From contig PXTR01000132.1 in the NCBI GenBank assembly GCA_003023245.1, forward strand, positions 1-18,345: a DNA stretch of 18,345 bases, read 5' to 3'. Both the position numbers and the translations under genes were made by a program. This DNA is from Bacteroidetes bacterium QS_8_68_15. GTDB taxonomy: Bacteria; Bacteroidota; Rhodothermia; Rhodothermales; Salinibacteraceae. The notes beneath the pieces are model-generated. The model saw only the letters and a list, made by a program, of their open reading frames with translations, ran no database searches and was not told where the DNA came from. This document shows positions 6,816-18,099 of this stretch, piece after piece. Position 1 is the first letter of the stretch, and every line of letters begins with the position of its first letter.

Positions 6816-6900
6816 GTTCGTGGGCCGTGGATCGTTTTTTTACCGGCGACCCTCGCCGGCATTTTGAAGACGATCAACGAACAACGACCCACGAATAACG
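6816..6900. repeat. Inverted heptad repeats enclosing a hairpin, between the M50 and pyk genes
   Basis: The left arm (6816-6834, TTCGTGGGCCGT.. type) is matched by the reverse complement of the right arm (6871-6900, units CGATCAA, CGAACAA, CGACCCA, CGAATAA). The alignment is continuous except for exactly seven extra bases in the right arm. Between the arms sits the GC-rich hairpin 6843-6859. A further partial copy (TCGTGGGTCGTT at 6758-6769) lies inside the 3' end of the M50 reading frame. Confidence 0.75.
6843..6865 (+). terminator. Possible terminator after the M50 protease gene
   Basis: CCGGCGA (6843-6849) pairs perfectly with TCGCCGG (6853-6859) around a CCC loop, followed by CATTTT. It lies 54 bases after the M50 stop and is enclosed by inverted heptad arms. 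The T-run is short, so termination strength is uncertain. Confidence 0.4.
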
Positions 6901-6973
6901 TCGCCTTTCCCGAAACCGTCCTGCTTCGTAGGTTGAAGGCGAACATCTGCCGAACACGAACCCGCTTCGCCAC

Positions 6974-8422
<1,449 letters not shown>

Positions 8423-8425
<3 letters not shown>

Positions 8426-8498
8426 TTGGTTTAGCGTTGGAAGGTTGAAAGTTGAAGGTTCGCAGCCTGAAAAACTTTCCCATCTTCAACTTCCAACC
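8423..8498. repeat. Inverted pair of heptad repeats between pyk and the lipoprotein gene
   Basis: Starting at the pyk TAA, the sequence runs in 7-base steps: TTTAGCG, TTGGAAG, GTTGAAA, GTTGAAG (8430-8457). An inverted arm (8478-8498; units CATCTTC, AACTTCC, AACC) pairs with it, the left arm having about one extra unit (8 bases). Roughly 20 bases lie between the arms. The right arm ends 12 bases before the ATG at 8511. Short ORFs across this stretch, including an upstream extension of the lipoprotein frame, are by-products of the repeat. Confidence 0.75.
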
Positions 8499-8510
8499 GT
8501 CGACCCGTCT

Positions 8511-11500
8511 ATGCGCTTTCGGTCTGCTCGTCGCGTTGCGGCTCTGCTGCTACTTTTGCTGGTGGCAGCGACGGGCGTGGTGGCCGGGTGCGGGCGCACC
8601 TCGATGGTGGGGCGCCGCGTGGACGACTTATCGGCCTATTACAACAAGTTCTACAACGCGCGCCAGGCCTTCGACGAGGCCACCCGCCCGCTCGACGAAC
8701 TCGAACAGCCGGTCGATCTCGCCACCTACCTGCCGGTCTTTCCGCCGCCGACGCAGGTGCAGAACGAGGAGGCGTTCACCCGGGCCATCGACAAAAGCGC
8801 CGATCTGTTGCGGAAGCATCCGCAGTCGAAGTGGGTCGAGGACGCGCTGCTCTTGATCGGGAAGTCGTACTTTTACCAGGGAAACTACGTCGGCGGGGAG
8901 CGCAAATTCCGCGAGGTCATGGAGCAAAGCAGTCCGCTGGAGGGCGAAGCGCGCTTCTGGCTGGGACGCGCGCTCTTCGCGTCCGGTGATCTCGCCGGCG
9001 CGGAGCGACATCTGACCGAAAGCCTCGCCGCCACCGACAGCCTCCGCGAGCGGTGGGTTGCGCACATGCAGCTCCTGCTGGGGCAGGTGCACGTGTGGCA
9101 GGGCACGTGGGCGTCGGCCGCCGACGCGCTGAAGCGCGGCGTCCAGGGCGTGCGCGACGGGCAGACGCGCGCTCGGGCCTTCGTTCTGCGCGGGCAGGTG
9201 CTCGAAACGATGGGCCGCTACGCCGACGCGGCGGCCGCCTACCGCAGCGCCGCGGAGGAGCGCCCGCGCTACGAGGTGGCCTACGCGGCCGAGACGAGCG
9301 CGTTGCGGATGGCCATGCGTGCCGGCGTGCAGGAGCAGAGCGCGGTGCTCGAACAGCTCCGCCGGCTGGAGCGCAACGACAAAAACAAAGAAAAGCGCCC
9401 CGCGCTGGCGCTGCTGCGCGGGCAGCTCTACCAGGCGCAGGGGCGCCCCGACCGGGCACGCAAAAGCTACGACGAGCTGTTGTACCCGGGCGAGGAGCGA
9501 TCGGCCGGGCAGCCGTCGACGCCGGCGAGCGTGCGCGGCCGGGCGCACTACGAACTCGGTCTGCTCTACCGCGACGTCTACGGTAACTACACGCGCGCCG
9601 CGGCCCACTTCGACACCGCCGCCACGGCGCTTGAATCGCCCGACCGCCGCCGTTCGGCGGGCAGCGGGGCCGGGCGCGCGCCGCTGCCGACGGCCTACGC
9701 CGTCACCGACAGCCGCCGCCTGGCCGACCGCTACGGGCGCGTCGCCGAGGCGTCCGAGGCCGTCGCGCGCATCGACTCGCTGCTGCGGCTGGGGCGCATG
9801 GACGAGGAGACCTTCCGCGCGTTCGTCGACAGCCTGCGCCGCGCGAAGGTCCAGCAGCTGGAAGAGGCGCAGGAGCGAGAGGCGCGCCGCCGCGCTGAGC
9901 GCAGCTTTCGGCAGGGCGGCGGCGGGCGACAAGAGGGGCGCGGCCGGCGCTCGCCCGGGGGCGCGCCGGCGGGGAGCGACGAGTCCGGTTTTTTGTTTCA
10001 CCGCAACGCGACCAAGGTGGCGCAGGCGCTACGTTCCTTTCGCCAACAGTGGGGCGAGCGCCCGCGCGTCCCCAACTGGCGCCGCCGCGAGGCCATCTCC
10101 ACGCAGGCCGACGCGCAGGTGCCGGGCGATCCGTCCAAAACCGTGGGCCCGCAGCAGGAACGGCCCGCCGCCGGCCTCCCGCAGGTCGACGTCTCGGCGG
10201 TGCCGCGCCGTCCCGAAGAGCGCGACGAGCTTCGTTTTGAACGCGCTTCCGCACGCTACAACCTGGGCAATGCCCTGCTGCTCTCCGCCCAGCAGCCCGA
10301 CTCGGCAGCCGTCTGGTTTCGCCGCGTCATCGAGGCGGGCGCCGACACGGCCGTCGTGCGGCGTGCGCGCTACGCCCTGGCCGAGGCCGAGCGCGCCGCC
10401 GGGCGGCTCGAAGAAGCGCGCCGCCACTACCGCCGGGTCGCCCGCGAGCAGCGCGGGACGAAGCTGGCGCGCCAAGCCATGCAGCCCCTTGACGGCTCCT
10501 CTCCCGCCTCCCCGGGCGGCGGCTCCGGCGACGCCTCGCCGGTACGTCCGACCTCCGCCACTGTTCGCGAGGCGGAGAACGCATACGCGCGCGCTCACAG
10601 AACGTGGAAAAGCGCCGGCAACGAACAGGCAGCCCTCCGCAACTTCCTCCGGGTCGCCGCGACGTACCCCGAGGCCCGCGTCGCCCCGCGCGCGCTCTGG
10701 GCCGCCGCCCGCCTCTCCGCCGCGTGGAACCGCCGCACGGGACGCCCCCTGACCGACTCCCTCCCGGTCGCCGTGCCCGAGGAGGCGCGCTCCCTGCTGG
10801 CCGACGACCGCCCCGCCGCGGACTCGAGCGCGACTTCTGCGGACTCGAGCGCGGCTTCTACCGACACGACGAGCGCCGCTCCCGCCGACGCCGACGAGGA
10901 GGCCTCTTCTTCCACCGCCGCCCCGACGCTGACGCTGAACCGCCTGCTGACGGTGCTGGCGCGCCGCTTTCCCGACGCCCCGCACGCCGACCGCGCGCGC
11001 CGCATGAAGCGCGCCCTCCACGAGCGCTATTCCGATCACTTTGCCCCCGCGTCTGCAGAGGCCGACGCGGCGGCGCCCCGCGACTCCGCCGCCGCTGCTC
11101 TCCCGCGCGACTCGACGGCGGCCCCGGCGGATTCGACTGCTGATGGGCGGCCCGCAGCCGAGCAACGACGGACCGATCGGAGAGAAAGAGCCGCTGCACA
11201 GCGCAAGCGACGGATGCGCGTCGCCCGTGCGCGGAAGGAGCAGCAACAGACGACGGAGGCCGCCCGCCCTGCGGTGCAAACGGACAGCGCGCAAGCCGAT
11301 AGTGCGCGCACACCCGTGGACGGTGGCAGGCCGCCCGTCCCCGCACGGCGCGATAGCAGCGCCGAACGGTGGACGATCGTCGTCGCTTCCGATACGTCTT
11401 ACTCGCGTGAGGCAGCGCGGGCGCAGGCGCAACGGCTCGCGCCACGATTCGAGATCCTTTCCGCTGGCCTTCTGAATTCGGAAGGCGAGGACGGCGCGTC

Positions 11501-11801
11501 ACGCTACCGCGTTGCGCTGGGGCAATTTTCAACGCGAACAGAGGCCGAAGCCGCGCACCGTCGTCGCCGGTCGTCGCTGCCGTCGAGCAGTCGGGTTATC
11601 AAAGCGTCCGAGCCTCCGCAGCCGCTGGAGGAGACGCAACGGGAGGACGCGGCGAAAGCGGAAAAAATCCGTGAGGCAAACGGCGCCTCGGAAAGGCGCC
11701 CCGAAAAAGAAGGCGTCCGAAGAGCAGGCATCCCCCGTCGAGCAGAAGTAATCACGGGGCAGGAGGAAGCGCGTCGCCGGGGCAGGAGCGGGAGGAACTA
11801 A
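8511..11801 (+). CDS. Long TPR lipoprotein with SPOR domain, PorW/SprE-like
   Basis: The 1096-residue product starts with a lipoprotein signal (hydrophobic 9-22, lipobox VAGC, lipidated C27; next residue Gly, so outer membrane is likely). The YYNKFYNARQAFDEA opening and TPR-type helical repeats (about 75-390) follow. Near 495-525 the FHRNATKVAQALRSFRQQWG and NWRR segments recall Bacteroidetes SprE/PorW-type proteins, which assist type IX secretion and gliding. A second TPR stretch, a long Ala/Asp/Ser-rich linker (about 700-950) and a SPOR domain (about 953-1030, WTIVVASD, YRVALGQF) complete it; SPOR domains bind denuded peptidoglycan. The ATG at 8511 is chosen because the signal peptide starts there. 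After about position 11700 codon use becomes atypical, and the +1 frame gives a better tail ending at 11751, so the 3' end may be frameshifted. Confidence 0.82.
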   Translation: MRFRSARRVAALLLLLLVAATGVVAGCGRTSMVGRRVDDLSAYYNKFYNARQAFDEATRPLDELEQPVDLATYLPVFPPPTQVQNEEAFTRAIDKSADLLRKHPQSKWVEDALLLIGKSYFYQGNYVGGERKFREVMEQSSPLEGEARFWLGRALFASGDLAGAERHLTESLAATDSLRERWVAHMQLLLGQVHVWQGTWASAADALKRGVQGVRDGQTRARAFVLRGQVLETMGRYADAAAAYRSAAEERPRYEVAYAAETSALRMAMRAGVQEQSAVLEQLRRLERNDKNKEKRPALALLRGQLYQAQGRPDRARKSYDELLYPGEERSAGQPSTPASVRGRAHYELGLLYRDVYGNYTRAAAHFDTAATALESPDRRRSAGSGAGRAPLPTAYAVTDSRRLADRYGRVAEASEAVARIDSLLRLGRMDEETFRAFVDSLRRAKVQQLEEAQEREARRRAERSFRQGGGGRQEGRGRRSPGGAPAGSDESGFLFHRNATKVAQALRSFRQQWGERPRVPNWRRREAISTQADAQVPGDPSKTVGPQQERPAAGLPQVDVSAVPRRPEERDELRFERASARYNLGNALLLSAQQPDSAAVWFRRVIEAGADTAVVRRARYALAEAERAAGRLEEARRHYRRVAREQRGTKLARQAMQPLDGSSPASPGGGSGDASPVRPTSATVREAENAYARAHRTWKSAGNEQAALRNFLRVAATYPEARVAPRALWAAARLSAAWNRRTGRPLTDSLPVAVPEEARSLLADDRPAADSSATSADSSAASTDTTSAAPADADEEASSSTAAPTLTLNRLLTVLARRFPDAPHADRARRMKRALHERYSDHFAPASAEADAAAPRDSAAAALPRDSTAAPADSTADGRPAAEQRRTDRRERAAAQRKRRMRVARARKEQQQTTEAARPAVQTDSAQADSARTPVDGGRPPVPARRDSSAERWTIVVASDTSYSREAARAQAQRLAPRFEILSAGLLNSEGEDGASRYRVALGQFSTRTEAEAAHRRRRSSLPSSSRVIKASEPPQPLEETQREDAAKAEKIREANGASERRPEKEGVRRAGIPRRAEVITGQEEARRRGRSGRN
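10818..10859 (+). repeat. Two 21-base tandem repeats inside the lipoprotein linker
   Basis: The units 10818-10838 and 10839-10859 differ at one base and encode ADSSATS then ADSSAAS, followed by a decayed TDTTSA copy. They lie in the disordered Ala/Ser/Asp linker, where length variation between strains would be tolerated. Confidence 0.8.
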
Positions 11802-12062
11802 CGGTCGGACCGACGGTTCGCCTTGTTCCCATCGAGGCTCGTCCGAGGCTCATCTGCTGGCCGCGCGTTGCGCCGAGGGATACGGCAACGGCTTGCGTTC
11901 TCGCGGCGCGTTCGGCACAGCCCTTGCACGCAGTTTTTCGGTGCCGCGACTTTTCAGCAGGAGCCTTCTCGGCAGGAACGGGGCCGCTCGGTGTCGTGGA
12001 TCGGCGTCGGAGGAACACCCCGCGGGGGAAGGCGCTCTGCTTTTTCAAGCACAGCCTTTTCT

Positions 12063-14315
<2,253 letters not shown>

Positions 14316-14316
14316 A

Positions 14317-14396
14317 CACGAACGGCGAACCGCGGATGACGGCAGGCCGTTTCCCCGCGGCGTTCCCGCAAAAACGGCGTCCCCGTTCGTGAAGAA
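14317..14396. other. Imperfect inverted repeat between convergent ftsH and DUF72 genes
   Basis: CACGAACGG just after the ftsH stop is complementary to CCGTTCGTG about 60 bases later, with smaller pairing segments inside (GACGG/CCGTT, CCGCGG twice). It could act as a bidirectional terminator for the two converging genes, but there is no clean T-run on either strand. Confidence 0.35.
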
Positions 14397-14458
14397 AACG
14401 CAGGGGGGCGACGCATCGTGCCCTGTGGCGTGCGACCGAGCCCCCGCAGCGTGCGAGT

Positions 14459-15532
14459 TCATCCGTCGGCGCGGCGTTCTTCTTCGGCGAAGGCGCGCTC
14501 GGCGATGGCGCGGCCCAGTTCCGGCGCGTTGCCCCAGGCGCGGTTGTTGAGGGCGAGGTTGAGCGTGGCGCCGTGCGCCTCGGCCTGGAAGAGCAGAGCG
14601 GCGGCGTCGTTCACCATGTCGCGCGCGCCGGGTGTCTCGCTGAGCGACGGCACGGCCTCGTCGAACGGATAGGCCCGGGCGTAGGCGTCAGCGTACTTGA
14701 CGTCGCGGGGCGTGAGCAGGCGGCACACGGCCTCGCCGTTGGCGGCGGAAAAGCGCTCGCCCGCCATCGCCCATTGCTTGCGGATTTTGGGCAGCCAGGT
14801 CCAGTGACTGAAGACGAACCCCAGCCCGGCGCGGTCGAGCAGGTCGAAGTACGCCTTCGTCAGCAGGTGCTCGGAGCGCAGTTCGACGTGGGGTTGCGGT
14901 CCTTCGGAGCCGATCTTACTGAAAAAGGCCCCCAGCGTCTCGGCGTGTTCTTCCGGGGCGGGGCTGTCGGCGACGCGCTGGTACTCCTGCTGGTAAATGA
15001 CGCCGACGGCGCGTGCGCCGAGCACCTCGCGGAGCGGCTCCAGGAAGCGCCGCCGGCAAGCGTCGGCGTCGAGGAAGTCGGGGTTTTCCACGAAGCCCGA
15101 ACTGCGCCGGAGCCGGCGCGCGAAGTACCGCTGCGGCGCCTTCACCAGAAAGCGCGCCCCCTCGGGGGCGAAGTCGGCGTAGTTTCGGAGCGCGCGGTGG
15201 CTCGACGTGGGCGCGCCGTCGTCGTCGAGAAGCGGGCGGTAGAAGGGGAAGTCGAGTTCCAGCACCTCGAAGTGCTCGAAGTAGTCGCGCACCGATCCGA
15301 CGGGCACTTTTTCTTCTTGAAACTCCCGCCCGCCGAGGGTGCGTGTGCGCGTGGAGGTCTTCGTAGCGTAGCGCCAGGGGTAGACCTGCCCGATCCAGCC
15401 GGCGTAGCGGTCGCTGGCGGTGCCGAAGCGCGCGGCCGGCCGCACGCCGCGAAAGTCGTAGTGCTCCGCCCGCTCGCGCCGCTTGCGGAGCGGTTGCGGG
15501 TTTTGGGGGTCGGGTTGGGGGTTGGTTGGCAT
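14459..15532 (-). CDS. DUF72 family protein
   Basis: The 357-residue product is a DUF72 (YecE-like) TIM-barrel protein. Family features include FGTASDRYAGWIGQVYPW (36-53), YFEHFEVLELDFPFYRPL (84-101), FLVKAPQRYFARR (128-140) and the late KYADAYARAYPF and DMVNDAAALL segments before the LNNRAWGNAP end. The family has no settled biochemical function. The ATG at 15532 gives a 25-residue basic, Pro/Gln/Asn-rich N-terminus (MPTNPQPDPQNPQP) encoded by a 7-base repeat array; the conserved part begins near residue 34, so the true start could be later, though I see no other Met nearby. The frame is open further upstream without family similarity. The gene is convergent with ftsH and follows the membrane protein gene by 210 bases. 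Confidence 0.88.
   Translation of the reverse strand: MPTNPQPDPQNPQPLRKRRERAEHYDFRGVRPAARFGTASDRYAGWIGQVYPWRYATKTSTRTRTLGGREFQEEKVPVGSVRDYFEHFEVLELDFPFYRPLLDDDGAPTSSHRALRNYADFAPEGARFLVKAPQRYFARRLRRSSGFVENPDFLDADACRRRFLEPLREVLGARAVGVIYQQEYQRVADSPAPEEHAETLGAFFSKIGSEGPQPHVELRSEHLLTKAYFDLLDRAGLGFVFSHWTWLPKIRKQWAMAGERFSAANGEAVCRLLTPRDVKYADAYARAYPFDEAVPSLSETPGARDMVNDAAALLFQAEAHGATLNLALNNRAWGNAPELGRAIAERAFAEEERRADG
15498..15529 (+). repeat. Heptad repeat array with G-quadruplex motif at the DUF72 start
   Basis: Plus-strand units GGGTTTT, GGGGGTC, GGGTTGG, GGGTTGG and TTGG keep a 7-base period right up to the minus-strand start codon at 15532. Four G-runs of at least three (15498-15500, 15505-15509, 15512-15514, 15517-15521) with loops of 4, 2 and 2 meet the usual quadruplex rule. 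The G-rich strand is the template strand of the DUF72 gene. Confidence 0.75.
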
Positions 15533-15645
15533 GAGCGCAAGGCGACCAATCGACGTGAGCGAAAGCGACGGCGGAGCGAGGCGCGTACGATCGTCAACGC
15601 CCCGTTCGGGATGGGCAAGCGCGCTCGCCGTACGAACGTTGTAGC

Positions 15646-15664
15646 GACCCAGCGCCGCTGGGTC
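15646..15664. other. Perfect 8-bp hairpin upstream of DUF72
   Basis: GACCCAGC (15646-15653) pairs exactly with GCTGGGTC (15657-15664) across a GCC loop, in the 210-base gap between two minus-strand genes. No T-run follows on the minus strand, so it is not a clear terminator for the upstream membrane protein gene; it might be a leader structure. Confidence 0.4.
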
Positions 15665-15742
15665 CTGCGGAAGGCAAACCGTTTCGTGGAAGGTTTTGGG
15701 CAATCGTGTTCCTGTTTTCAAACGTCCGATCCACACGGCGTA

Positions 15743-16903
15743 TCACGCGCTTCGTTGGAGTTCCTGGCGCGCCTGATGGAACGAGAGGTAGACGCCGAGG
15801 GCGAGGAAGACGTAGTAGCCCAGGAAGCGCCACACCAGCAGCGTCAGGGCCATCAGGGATCCGGGCATGAGCGGGCCGAAGAAGAGTGCGTAGAGCCCTT
15901 CGACGCCGCCGGCGCCGCCGGGGGTGGGCATCAGCAAGCCGCCCATGTGCAGCGCCGCCGAGCGCAGCGTCGCCAGCACCACGTCGAGCGCTGGGTAGAC
16001 GCTCCAGACGACCAGGACCGCCAGCAGGTAGCGGCCCATCCACATGGCGATGGTCAGCAGGAAGCTTTTGGCGTAGAAGGCGGCCGACTGTTCGCGCATC
16101 CGGTGGGCGCGTTCGGAAAAGCGCGTCGCCTCGCGCACCACGCGGTGGCGAAAGCGGCGCAGCAGGCGCAGGCTGAAGACGCGGCCGGCCAGGCGCCGCA
16201 ACAGCCGGGGCCGAAAGAGAATGGCGTAGCTGAACAGCGCCGCCCAGAGAAGCATCCCGGTGAACACGACGAAAAACGTCCAGTGCCCGAAGCCGTAGGC
16301 CACGTCGGGAAAGACGTTGAAAAACGACGAGGCTGCCAGGAGCAGCGGAATCGAGAGGGCAAACCAGAGCTGGTCGAGCACCATCGAGAAGAGCATAAAC
16401 GCCGACGCCTCGCCGACGGGGATGTCCTGGTCGCGCGCCAGGTAGACGATGGCAATGGGCCCGCCGCCGATGGCCGTGGGCGTGAGATTGGAGAGAAAGT
16501 CCCACGCGAGCTGTCCGCGCACGCCTTCGGCCAACCCCAGGCGCCCCCCCGAGATGAAGTGAAAACGCCACCCCCCGAAAAAGACGCGCAGGGCCGTCGT
16601 CGCGCATGCGCCGCCCAGCAGCCACGGGTTGACCGTGCGGGCGAACGTCCAGAACGCGCCCGGCTCGAAGGTGAACGTCGCCACTACGCCGAGCGCCAAG
16701 AGACTCAAGCCCAGCGGCCACAGCATCTGCGGCCAGCTCATCGACGACCCGGGAGCGGAAAGAACGCCCCTCCCGCCTGAAGGAGCGTCCCCCCGTCCGT
16801 TTTTCGAAGCCTCGTCGGGAAGATGAGAAGACGAGGAGGCCGCGGAGGCTTCAGCAGCAGAGGAGGCGTCGGCCGCGTCGGAGGAGCGAGGCGCGTCGGG
16901 CAT
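15743..16903 (-). CDS. LPG-synthase-type (UPF0104/YbhN-like) integral membrane protein
   Basis: From the ATG at 16903 the product is 386 residues with about eight membrane helices beginning near residue 58. It carries the family signatures NLTPTAIGGGP (139-149) and MPTPGGAGGVEG (325-336), which match the flippase-like membrane domain of lysylphosphatidylglycerol synthases. The catalytic transferase domain of MprF is absent, so this is a stand-alone membrane domain; such proteins are thought to move or handle lipids, with the substrate unknown here. The first 55 residues are Ala/Ser/Asp-rich and probably disordered. The start is uncertain: ATGs at 16936, 16903 and 16741 are all in frame and none has a clear ribosome binding site. 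The gene is divergent from the PHP gene across about 270 bases. Confidence 0.87.
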   Translation of the reverse strand: MPDAPRSSDAADASSAAEASAASSSSHLPDEASKNGRGDAPSGGRGVLSAPGSSMSWPQMLWPLGLSLLALGVVATFTFEPGAFWTFARTVNPWLLGGACATTALRVFFGGWRFHFISGGRLGLAEGVRGQLAWDFLSNLTPTAIGGGPIAIVYLARDQDIPVGEASAFMLFSMVLDQLWFALSIPLLLAASSFFNVFPDVAYGFGHWTFFVVFTGMLLWAALFSYAILFRPRLLRRLAGRVFSLRLLRRFRHRVVREATRFSERAHRMREQSAAFYAKSFLLTIAMWMGRYLLAVLVVWSVYPALDVVLATLRSAALHMGGLLMPTPGGAGGVEGLYALFFGPLMPGSLMALTLLVWRFLGYYVFLALGVYLSFHQARQELQRSA

Positions 16904-17152
16904 GAACGGGCGGTCGAAAGCAAGGAGACGGCGCATGGCCCGAACGCCCGTTTTTTCGGACGGAGGAAGGCTACGCCGGTCAGCCTGCGATAAACCGAAG
17001 CGCTCCGGCGCGGTTCGGAACGAGCCGTCGCCGTCGTCGCGGGCGGAGCGAGAGCGCGGACAAGCTAAAAACCTCGCTCCTCCACGTAAGTTGGAAACGA
17101 CCCCGGTTTTGGTTCGCGGCTCACGCCCTCCAAATGGCACGACCGGTCATTT

Positions 17153-17174
17153 GCGCATCACGAACACACGCCCC
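17153..17174 (-). repeat. Short heptad repeat abutting the PHP gene start
   Basis: Three units (GCGCATC, ACGAACA, CACGCCC) end one base before the ATG at 17175. CGCATCACGAA at 17154-17164 also occurs at 5546-5556 in the right arm before the M50 gene, in the same position relative to a start codon. Confidence 0.55.
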
Positions 17175-18005
17175 ATGCGCCGCGCCGACCTGCACACCCA
17201 CACCACCTGCTCCGACGGTCGGCTCGCGCCGGCGGCGCTGGTGCGCGAAGCGGCCGCGCGCGACTTGTCGGTCCTCGCCGTCACCGATCACGACACGGTC
17301 GCCGGCGTGCCCGAGGCGCAGGCGGCGGGCCGGGCGGAGGGCGTGCAGGTCGTAGCGGGCGTGGAGCTGAGCGTAACGCACGGCAGCGGCGACGACGGCG
17401 AGGATCTGCATCTGCTCGGCTACGGCTTCGACCCCGAACATGACGAGCTGCGGCAGCACCTGGCACGGTTCAAGGAAGCGCGCCGCGAGCGGGCTCGCGC
17501 GATGGCCGAGCGCCTCACCGAGATCGGCTACCCGCTCGCATTCGACGACGTAACGCGCCAGGCCGCCTCCTCTTCGGGCGACGAGGCCGCGCTGGGCCGC
17601 CCGCACGTGGCGCAGGCGCTCGTCGCCGCCGGGCACGTGCCCACTTCGCGCGCCGCCTTCGACCGCCTCATTGGCGACGACGGCCCCGCCTTCGTCGACA
17701 AGCCGCGCTTCGACGCCGCCGACGCGCTCGACCTGCTGCACCGCGCCGGCGGCATCGGCGCCCTGGCGCACCCCGGCGAGTGGACCGCCGACGCCGCGTT
17801 CCGCGCGCTCCTCGACGCCGGCCTCGACGCCGTCGAAGTCGTCCATCCCGCCCACGACGAACGCCTCGCCCGCTACTGGCGAAAAAAGGCCGACGCCCAC
17901 GGCCTCTTGCCGACCGGCGGCTCCGACTACCACGGCCCCGGCGACGACGCGGACGACCGCTTCGGCGCGTTCACCGCCCCCGCCCCCTCGATGTTCGACT
18001 TTTAG
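17175..18005 (+). CDS. PHP-domain phosphoesterase (TrpH/YciV/RNase AM-like)
   Basis: The 276-residue product has the complete set of PHP metal ligands: DLHTHTTCSDG (5-15; H7, H9, D14), TDHDT (37-41), GVELS (62-66), LHLLGYG (78-84), GRPHVA (141-146), ALAHPGEW (196-203) and GGSDYHG (248-254). This arrangement matches the TrpH/YciV group, trinuclear-metal enzymes that remove 3'-phosphate from nucleoside 3',5'-bisphosphates and degrade short RNA from the 5' end. That specificity is inferred from the family. The ATG at 17175 was chosen because DLHTHT lies four residues inside it; the frame is open further upstream through non-coding sequence. There is no Shine-Dalgarno sequence; a short heptad repeat abuts the start. 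The stop codon lies inside another heptad array. Confidence 0.92.
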   Translation: MRRADLHTHTTCSDGRLAPAALVREAAARDLSVLAVTDHDTVAGVPEAQAAGRAEGVQVVAGVELSVTHGSGDDGEDLHLLGYGFDPEHDELRQHLARFKEARRERARAMAERLTEIGYPLAFDDVTRQAASSSGDEAALGRPHVAQALVAAGHVPTSRAAFDRLIGDDGPAFVDKPRFDAADALDLLHRAGGIGALAHPGEWTADAAFRALLDAGLDAVEVVHPAHDERLARYWRKKADAHGLLPTGGSDYHGPGDDADDRFGAFTAPAPSMFDF

Positions 18006-18034
18006 TTTTCGATTTTCAGTTGTTAGTTGATGGG
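18000..18034 (+). repeat. Heptad repeat array containing the PHP gene stop codon
   Basis: Five 7-base units, TTTTAGT, TTTCGAT, TTTCAGT, TGTTAGT and TGATGGG, run without a gap from the last Phe codon. The TAG stop (18003-18005) is part of the first unit. The AT-rich units stand out against the GC-rich surroundings. Confidence 0.75.
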
Positions 18035-18099
18035 CGTCAGGGTTTGCTGGATGATCCTCGCACTCCCACCCCCCGCCCTCCCACATCCCTGCACTCTCC

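Noticed and set aside
11802..11825. GGTCGGACCGAC just after the lipoprotein stop as a terminator
   Set aside because: The palindrome has no room for a loop and no T-run follows.
14573..16780. A 735-codon plus-strand frame across the DUF72 and membrane protein genes
   Set aside because: It spans two real minus-strand genes and the gap between them, and its product is low-complexity. It is GC-driven.
15560..17060. GGAGCGAGGCGCGT shared at about 15573 and 16883, and GGAGCGAG/CTCGCTCC near 17044-17090
   Set aside because: These are short, GC-rich matches, one inside a coding region, that could easily arise by chance in this composition. I saw no repeat family behind them.
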